A DNA stretch of 64,000 nucleotides. It comes from Sphingobacterium tenebrionis (GTDB lineage: Bacteria > Bacteroidota > Bacteroidia > Sphingobacteriales > Sphingobacteriaceae). The notes under the pieces are model-generated. The model made no database searches. It had not been told where the DNA came from and saw nothing but the letters and a program-made list of their open reading frames with translations. Positions 58,389 to 64,000 of this stretch are shown piece by piece; positions within the stretch are counted from its first letter, which is position 1; each line of letters begins with the position of its first letter. The DNA is taken from contig NZ_JAYLLN010000016.1 of assembly GCF_037126265.1 (NCBI RefSeq), positions 1 to 64,000 on the forward strand, written 5' to 3'. A program made the position numbers and the translations under genes.

Positions 58389-60758
58389 ATGCATAAAACG
58401 GATTTATCTGAATCTGACATAAAAGCAAAGTTTATCACGCCTGCGATTTTAAAATCAGGTTGGGATGAGCAAACGCAAATTGGGCGTGAAATTTTCTTTA
58501 CGGATGGTCGAATCTACGTAAAAGGAAAATTGACCGCAAGAGGAAAAAGAAAATTTGCAGACTATATTCTATTCTACAAACCCAATGTTCCGATTGCTAT
58601 TATCGAAGCAAAAGACAATAAACATAGCATAAAAAGTGGCATTCAACAAGCTCTTAATTATGCCAATACTTTAGACATTCCCTGTGCGTTCAGCAGCAAT
58701 GGAGATGGCTTCTATTTTCATGACAAAACAGCTAGCGACGGAGCAATAGAAAAAGAAATAACATTAGACGAATTTCCAAGTCCCGAAATCCTGTGGGAGA
58801 AATACAAAAAATATAAAGGAATTGAAACTACAGAAGTTGAGGAAATTGCCAAACAAGATTATTTTCAAGACGGCTCCGGACGTAGTCCAAGATATTACCA
58901 ACAAATTGCCATAAACAGAACGATTGAAGCGGTTGCCAAAGGCTTAGACAGAATTCTTTTAGTAATGGCAACAGGAACTGGAAAAACGTATACCGCTTTT
59001 CAAATTATTTATAGGCTATGGAAAAGTGGTGTTAAAAAAAGAATTCTGTTTTTAGCGGATAGAACTGCATTGATTGACCAAACAGCTCGCGGAGATTTCA
59101 GACATTTCAAAGATGCGCTAACTATCATCAAACATAAAAAAATTGATACTGCTTATAATATTTACTTAGCATTGTACCAAGGGTTGTCTGACAATAAATC
59201 AGAAGACGCTTATAAACAATTCAGTCGAGATTTCTTTGACTTAATCATTATTGATGAGTGCCACAGAGGAAGTGCAAAAGAAGATAGCAAATGGAGAGAA
59301 ATTCTTGAATATTTCAATAATGCTACTCATATTGGCTTGACAGCAACACCAAAAGAAACAACCGAAGTTTCTAACATTGACTATTTTGGTGAACCGATTT
59401 ATACTTATTCCTTAAAACAAGGAATTGATGATGGTTTTCTTGCTCCATACAAAGTAGTGAAAATCACATTAGACATTGATGCAGAAGGCTGGAGACCACC
59501 ACAAGGATTTTTAGACAAAAATGGAAATCCTGTTGAAGATAGAATTTATAACCGAACAGATTTTGACAAAAATATTATCGTTGAAGAACGAAGGAAATTA
59601 GTAGCTAAAAAGATTACAGAATTTCTAAAAGGTTACGACAGATTTGCTAAAACTATTGTCTTCTGCATTGATATTGAGCACGCAGAAGGAATGCGTACTG
59701 CATTGGCTAACGCCAATGCGGATTTATTTGCTCAAAACAATAAGTATGTAATGCAAATTACAGGAGATAATGAAGAAGGAAAAAGAGAATTAGACAGTTT
59801 TATAAATCCTAGTGAACGCTATCCTGTTATTGCAACTACTTCAAAGCTAATGACAACAGGTGTCGATGCTCAAACTTGCAAACTCATTGTTTTGGATAGC
59901 AATATTGGTTCAATGACAGAATTTAAACAGATAATTGGTCGTGGCACTCGAATTAACGAAGAATACGGAAAAACATATTTTACCATTATGGATTTCCGAA
60001 ATGTTACCAATTTGTTTGCAGACCCAGATTTTGATGGTGATCCTGTAATGATAAAACAAGTAAATGAAGATGAGGATTTAAGTGATGCAGGAGAAGAAAC
60101 AACGGATGAAACTATTACTGATATTTTAGATGGCGAAGTTATAGATTTCCCCGAAGTTGAAGGTGGCGGAGAAATCGAGGATAATACCAAACGAGAAAAA
60201 ATTAGAGTAGATGGCGTGCAAGTCAAAATCGTAAATGAACGTGTACAATATCTTGGAGCTGACGGAAAAATTATTACCGAAAGTTTAAAGGATTATACAA
60301 AGTCAAATGTTACCAAACAATACCAAACTTTAGAAACATTCTTATTACGTTGGAACAATGCAGAAAAAAAAGAAGCGATAATCCAAGAGCTAGAAGAGCA
60401 AGGTATTTTCTTTGATGCTTTAAAAGAGGAAGTAGGAAAAGATTTTGACCCCTTCGATTTGATTTGCCATTTGGCTTTTGAAGCCAAACCTTTAACACGA
60501 AAAGAGAGAGCCAACAATGTAAAAAAACGCAACTATTTCACGAAATATGGTGAAAAAGCACAAGAAGTTTTAAATAGTTTGTTAGATAAATATGCAAAAG
60601 ATGGACTGCTAACTATCGAAAGCACAGAAGTTTTAAAATTAGACCCGTTAAATAAACTGGGAACACCCATCGAACTCATTAATGCATTTGGTGGCAAATC
60701 ACGATATTTGCTGGCTTTAAAAGAATTAGAAACAGAATTATATAATAGTATAGCATAA
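58389..60758 (+). CDS. hsdR: Type I restriction enzyme R subunit
   Basis: A 789-residue HsdR. The nuclease part is at the N-terminus: Asp58 (ADYILFY), Glu73 and Lys75 (IIEAKDN) and the QxxxY motif QQALNYA (86-92). The SF2 translocase follows: Walker A VMATGTGKTYTAFQ near 194, IIDECHRGS near 288, GLTATPKET, TTSKLMTTGVDAQTC and QIIGRGTRINEEYG. A C-terminal coupling domain resembles that of EcoEI-type R subunits (RLEVGKDFDPFDL-like stretch). It cuts DNA lacking the host methylation. The hsdM start overlaps its stop (TAATG). Confidence 0.94.
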   Translation: MHKTDLSESDIKAKFITPAILKSGWDEQTQIGREIFFTDGRIYVKGKLTARGKRKFADYILFYKPNVPIAIIEAKDNKHSIKSGIQQALNYANTLDIPCAFSSNGDGFYFHDKTASDGAIEKEITLDEFPSPEILWEKYKKYKGIETTEVEEIAKQDYFQDGSGRSPRYYQQIAINRTIEAVAKGLDRILLVMATGTGKTYTAFQIIYRLWKSGVKKRILFLADRTALIDQTARGDFRHFKDALTIIKHKKIDTAYNIYLALYQGLSDNKSEDAYKQFSRDFFDLIIIDECHRGSAKEDSKWREILEYFNNATHIGLTATPKETTEVSNIDYFGEPIYTYSLKQGIDDGFLAPYKVVKITLDIDAEGWRPPQGFLDKNGNPVEDRIYNRTDFDKNIIVEERRKLVAKKITEFLKGYDRFAKTIVFCIDIEHAEGMRTALANANADLFAQNNKYVMQITGDNEEGKRELDSFINPSERYPVIATTSKLMTTGVDAQTCKLIVLDSNIGSMTEFKQIIGRGTRINEEYGKTYFTIMDFRNVTNLFADPDFDGDPVMIKQVNEDEDLSDAGEETTDETITDILDGEVIDFPEVEGGGEIEDNTKREKIRVDGVQVKIVNERVQYLGADGKIITESLKDYTKSNVTKQYQTLETFLLRWNNAEKKEAIIQELEEQGIFFDALKEEVGKDFDPFDLICHLAFEAKPLTRKERANNVKKRNYFTKYGEKAQEVLNSLLDKYAKDGLLTIESTEVLKLDPLNKLGTPIELINAFGGKSRYLLALKELETELYNSIA

Positions 60759-62191
60759 TGGCAAATATAGGAGCTGTAATTACCAGCATTAGGAATATAA
60801 TGCGTAATGAAAGTGGCGGAGGCATTTCGGGTGACGCCCAGCGATTAGAACAGTTGGGATGGATGCTCTTTTTGAAAATTGTTGACGATAAAGATAAAGA
60901 ACTTGAATTATTAAGAGATGATTATAGGTCTGTTATCCCTGAAAAATTTCAGTGGAGGAATTGGGCTGCTGACCCTGAGGGGATTACTGGTGATGATTTG
61001 TTACGGTTTATAAATTCTTACCATAAAGGCGATGAAGGATTGTTCGAGACACTACGTAATTTATTTAGCACATCGAATCCTAAAAGAGCTAATATTATAA
61101 GGGAAGTATTTGAGAGTTCGAATAACTATATGAAAAGTGGGTATGGTTTGCGAAAAGTCGTTAATAAAATTAATGAGATTGATTTCAATAGTTCAAGAGA
61201 TAAGCAAGTTTTCGGAACTATTTACGAAAGCATTTTGGTCGAATTGCGTGATGCTGGTAACAAAGGCGAGTATTACACACCAAGAGCTATTACCAAATTA
61301 ATGACAATGATGACCGACCCAAAATTGGGTGAACGTGTACTAGATCCAGCATCGGGAACCGCTGGTTTCTTAACCGAAGCCATAGACCACGTTCGGGATA
61401 ATTATGTAAAAACCGTAGAACACGAACGCATTTTACAAACCAGTATTACAGGTTGGGAATTTAAACCGGTACCGTTTGTATTGGGATTGACCAATCTTAT
61501 TTTACACGAAATAGAAGTGCCCGATTATCATTATATAGATAGTTTAAAAGTAGAATACAATAGCATTGGCAGAAAAGACCAAGTGGAGGTCATTCTTGCC
61601 AATCCGCCATTTGGGGCGAGCATTGCTGACGGTGTAGAAACCAACTTTCCTGCCAATTATCGTTGCAAAGAATCGGCAGATTTGTTTGTGATATTGATGT
61701 TGCAATTGTTGAAACCACACGGAAGATGTGCGATTGTGTTGCCCGATGGCTCTATCACTGGCGAAGGTGTAAAAGCCCGAATTCGTGAAAAATTATTGAC
61801 CGATTGTAATTTGCACACCATCATTCGTTTGCCACAAAGTACTTTCTTCCCTGCTACGGTAAGTACCAATTTATTATTTTTTGAAAAAGGAAGTAAAACC
61901 AAGGATATTTGGTATTATGAACACAAATTGCCCGAAGGACAAAAAAGTTACAGCAAAACCAAACCCATACAATTTGAAGAGTTTGAACCGTTGATACGAT
62001 GGTGGAACAACCGTGAAGAAAACGAACAAGCTTGGAAAGTAAATGTAAAAGATTTAAAAGACTGGGATTTGGATATTAAGAATCCCCACGAAATTGAAGA
62101 AGAATTCGAGTTTTCAAGAATTGAATTAGTAGAAAAAATTCAATCAAGTCAAAAGACTATATCAAACCTTTTAAATGATTTAGTAAAATGA
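60758..62191 (+). CDS. hsdM: Type I restriction-modification system N6-adenine methyltransferase
   Basis: A 477-residue HsdM. The N-terminal helical domain (MANIGAVITSIRNIMRNESG) is followed by the SAM motif VLDPASGTAGFLTEAIDHVR and the catalytic NPPFG at 282-286 (VEVILANPPFGASIADGVE). It methylates adenine at the site selected by HsdS and joins HsdR for cleavage. The hsdS ATG overlaps its TGA. Spacing of one to four bases through R-M-S indicates a single transcript. Confidence 0.95.
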   Translation: MANIGAVITSIRNIMRNESGGGISGDAQRLEQLGWMLFLKIVDDKDKELELLRDDYRSVIPEKFQWRNWAADPEGITGDDLLRFINSYHKGDEGLFETLRNLFSTSNPKRANIIREVFESSNNYMKSGYGLRKVVNKINEIDFNSSRDKQVFGTIYESILVELRDAGNKGEYYTPRAITKLMTMMTDPKLGERVLDPASGTAGFLTEAIDHVRDNYVKTVEHERILQTSITGWEFKPVPFVLGLTNLILHEIEVPDYHYIDSLKVEYNSIGRKDQVEVILANPPFGASIADGVETNFPANYRCKESADLFVILMLQLLKPHGRCAIVLPDGSITGEGVKARIREKLLTDCNLHTIIRLPQSTFFPATVSTNLLFFEKGSKTKDIWYYEHKLPEGQKSYSKTKPIQFEEFEPLIRWWNNREENEQAWKVNVKDLKDWDLDIKNPHEIEEEFEFSRIELVEKIQSSQKTISNLLNDLVK

Positions 62192-64000
62192 GCTTGAAAT
62201 TCAAATTTGTACCACTAACTTTTTTAAAGGATGAAGTTCAAATAAAACATCAAATTAGAAATACAATAATTCTTAGGTATTTATTTGACAAGTATAATGC
62301 TACCACAAAATTAAAACACCTAATTTCAGGTACTCAATATGGTTATAATGCTTCTGCCTTAAAAAGTGGAAATAATAAATTTTTGAGAATAAGTGATATA
62401 ACTGATGGTAAGGTCAATTGGAATGATGTTCCTTATTGTGATTGTACAGATGAGAAAACTTATTTGCTGCATAATAATGACTTACTCATTGCAAGAACTG
62501 GAGGTACAACAGGGAAAAGTTTTTTAATTTCGAATCCACCAAAAAATGCTATTTACGCAGGCTACTTGATTAGAATACAAGCCAATAATGAAAACAATCC
62601 TGAATTCATTAATTTGTTTTTAAATAGTTACATCTATTGGTCTCAAATTGTTTCACTAAACAAAGGAGAGTTTAGACCAAGTGTGAATGCTGAGAAATTG
62701 AAAAGTTTGATTGTACCAAAAGTAAACACCAACATTCAGAATGATGTTGTTCGTATTTCGATTGGAGAAAAAGTAAAAGGATATGAAGATTTGTTTTTAG
62801 CAATCGATAATGCTTTGTCCGACTATGATAAAACAAAGGAAATTTCATCTCAAATTGAAATCCAAAAAAAGTATTATGAAAATATAAAGCAAGCCATTTT
62901 GCAAGAAGCCATACAAGGCAAATTGACAAAAAATTGGCGTGTTGAAAATCCTAATGTTGAGCCAGCTTCAGAATTGCTAAAACGCATCAAAGCCGAAAAA
63001 GCAAAACTCATCAAAGAGAAAAAAATAAAGAAAGAAAAAGAATTAGCACCTATTTCAAAAGAAGAAACACCTTTTGAAATTCCTGAAAATTGGGTATGGG
63101 TTAGGTTGGGAGAAATTGCCAAATATGTACAACGAGGAAAATCTCCTAAGTATGTAGATTATAGTTCGGTTCCCGTTATTTCTCAGAAATGTGTTCAATG
63201 GAATAAATTTGAATTTCATAAGGCAAGATTTATTGATGAACAGACTTTGGATAAATATGAAGAAGAACGATTTTTAAGAAATGGTGATCTACTTTGGAAT
63301 TCAACAGGAGATGGAACTGTTGGAAGACTAATAGAATTTGTAAACGAAACGAATTATGATAAAATAGTTGCTGATTCTCACGTTGCTGTAATTCGATTTA
63401 TGCCATCAATAACATCAAGTTACATTTTATTTCATTTATCATCGAAACTGATCCAAGATAACCTTATTGTATCAGGAAGTACTAAACAAACGGAATTAAG
63501 TCGATCTACGGTTTTAAATACCATGATTCCATTGCCACCACTTTGCGAACAACAAGCTATTGTAGAAAAAGTAAAAAGTTTAATGGTAAAATATATGGCT
63601 TTGGAGCAAGAAATAGCCCAAAGTGAGCAGTATGCCAATATGCTGATGCAAGCGGTTTTAAAAGAAGCGTTTGAAAGTAAAATGGCGGCGGTAGAATCCG
63701 TTCAAATGGATAGATCTATCCAATTAGCATTGATGCAGATGATGTTTAAGCAAAACTTAGGTATCAATTATGGTGAAGTCATTATGCAGAAAACAGCATA
63801 TAATTTAGATCATCTTTACCATAAAGAATCTTCTTTTTTTCCGTATTCGTACCAAAGTTCTAATCACGGTGCATTTTCTGTGCAATTAAGATTGGAATTG
63901 GAATCTAACCCATATTTAACGACACAATCTACAGAAAAAGGAAAAGTACTTTGTTTAGAACCAAAACAAAAAACAACCGTATTAGATGCTTTTTCGAATC
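62188..64000 (+). CDS. hsdS: Type I restriction specificity subunit, long form (truncated by window edge)
   Basis: Translation from ATG 62188 remains open to the edge, at least 604 codons. Two target recognition domains are visible: TRD1 around TTKLKHLISGTQYGYNASAL through EFRPSVNAEKLKSLIVP, and TRD2 from PENWVWVRLGEIAKYVQRGK to STVLNTMIPLPPLCEQQAIV. Each is followed by a coiled coil (QKKYYENIKQAILQEAIQGK after TRD1; QYANMLMQAVLKEAFESK after TRD2). HsdS normally ends about there (400-600 aa), but this frame continues past residue 500 with a further domain (LALMQMMFKQNLGINYGEVI onward). The extension may be a fused accessory domain; the end is unseen. Confidence 0.88.
   Translation, partial: MSLKFKFVPLTFLKDEVQIKHQIRNTIILRYLFDKYNATTKLKHLISGTQYGYNASALKSGNNKFLRISDITDGKVNWNDVPYCDCTDEKTYLLHNNDLLIARTGGTTGKSFLISNPPKNAIYAGYLIRIQANNENNPEFINLFLNSYIYWSQIVSLNKGEFRPSVNAEKLKSLIVPKVNTNIQNDVVRISIGEKVKGYEDLFLAIDNALSDYDKTKEISSQIEIQKKYYENIKQAILQEAIQGKLTKNWRVENPNVEPASELLKRIKAEKAKLIKEKKIKKEKELAPISKEETPFEIPENWVWVRLGEIAKYVQRGKSPKYVDYSSVPVISQKCVQWNKFEFHKARFIDEQTLDKYEEERFLRNGDLLWNSTGDGTVGRLIEFVNETNYDKIVADSHVAVIRFMPSITSSYILFHLSSKLIQDNLIVSGSTKQTELSRSTVLNTMIPLPPLCEQQAIVEKVKSLMVKYMALEQEIAQSEQYANMLMQAVLKEAFESKMAAVESVQMDRSIQLALMQMMFKQNLGINYGEVIMQKTAYNLDHLYHKESSFFPYSYQSSNHGAFSVQLRLELESNPYLTTQSTEKGKVLCLEPKQKTTVLDAFSN

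Larger units (their letters stand above)
46876..64000 (+). mobile_element. Mobilizable genomic island inserted at the mnmE 3' end (right end not in window)
   Basis: From the end of mnmE onward all recognisable genes belong to a mobile element or its cargo: integrase, excisionase-like HTH, D5-type helicase, Toprim primase, mobilization proteins, then AbiE and type I restriction genes. No type IV secretion genes are seen, so it appears mobilizable and not self-transmissible, unless those lie beyond 64000. I noticed none of the chromosomal palindromic repeats here. The right boundary and attR are outside the window; attL should be within about 46850-47040. Confidence 0.8.

Overview
The window looks like chromosome from a member of the Bacteroidota, most likely Sphingobacteriaceae (Sphingobacterium or Pedobacter type). 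Reasons: a SusC/SusD outer-membrane pair, lipoproteins with Bacteroidota-style lipoboxes, promoters with TAnnTTTG -7 boxes, few Shine-Dalgarno sequences, a TPR-type lipoprotein histidine kinase with its response regulator, and Bacteroidota-type mobilization genes. This is inferred from gene content; no rRNA is present to confirm it.

Layout. 1-0.65 kb: a truncated transposase and tRNA-His. 1-2.9 kb: a small unknown gene and a MocR-type (GntR plus aminotransferase) regulator. 3-7.65 kb: a biotin operon, (ferritin-like)-bioF-bioD-bioB-bioA, read divergently from the regulator; bioF carries a dispersed palindromic repeat in frame. 7.6-13.2 kb: small housekeeping or unknown genes (SH3-like secreted protein, two methyltransferases, membrane endonuclease/phosphatase-family protein, GNAT). 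13.4-20.3 kb: an acyl-CoA dehydrogenase and FadB-like pair facing a prpB-prpC-prpD methylcitrate operon. 20.8-25.3 kb: a SusC/SusD pair. 26-28 kb: an M48 protease. 28.1-34.4 kb: a tightly packed operon joining a FemABX-like ligase, AdoMet decarboxylase, a DUF4178 membrane protein, a DUF350 membrane protein, a membrane aminopropyltransferase and a Tat-exported FAD oxidoreductase. This is the best candidate for a poorly described system (polyamine chemistry at the envelope). 34.9-37.3 kb: a two-component pair whose response regulator is frameshifted in its DNA-binding end. 37.4-45.1 kb: alcohol dehydrogenase, an amidohydrolase pseudogene, a PPOX-fold protein, a radical-SAM/TIGR03915-type DNA-metabolism pair, and a large catalase. 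45.5-46.9 kb: mnmE.

From the 3' end of mnmE to the right edge lies a mobilizable genomic island: tyrosine integrase, an unknown membrane protein, an excisionase-like HTH, a D5-like helicase, an iteron-like repeat block, a Toprim primase without zinc ligands, a hairpin that may be oriT, a mobC-like gene, and a relaxase with a membrane-protein ORF nested out of frame in its 3' end. Its cargo follows: a small lipoprotein, an XRE regulator, a metallophosphatase, a DUF3024 protein, an AbiEi/AbiEii pair and a type I restriction system (hsdR-hsdM-hsdS). hsdS is unusually long and runs off the window, so the right end of the island is not seen.

Dispersed palindromic repeats (cores around GCTTCGTCGTGCCTCCTCGC and CTTCGACTTCGCTCAGGATG) occur at five places in the chromosomal part, and I noticed none in the island.
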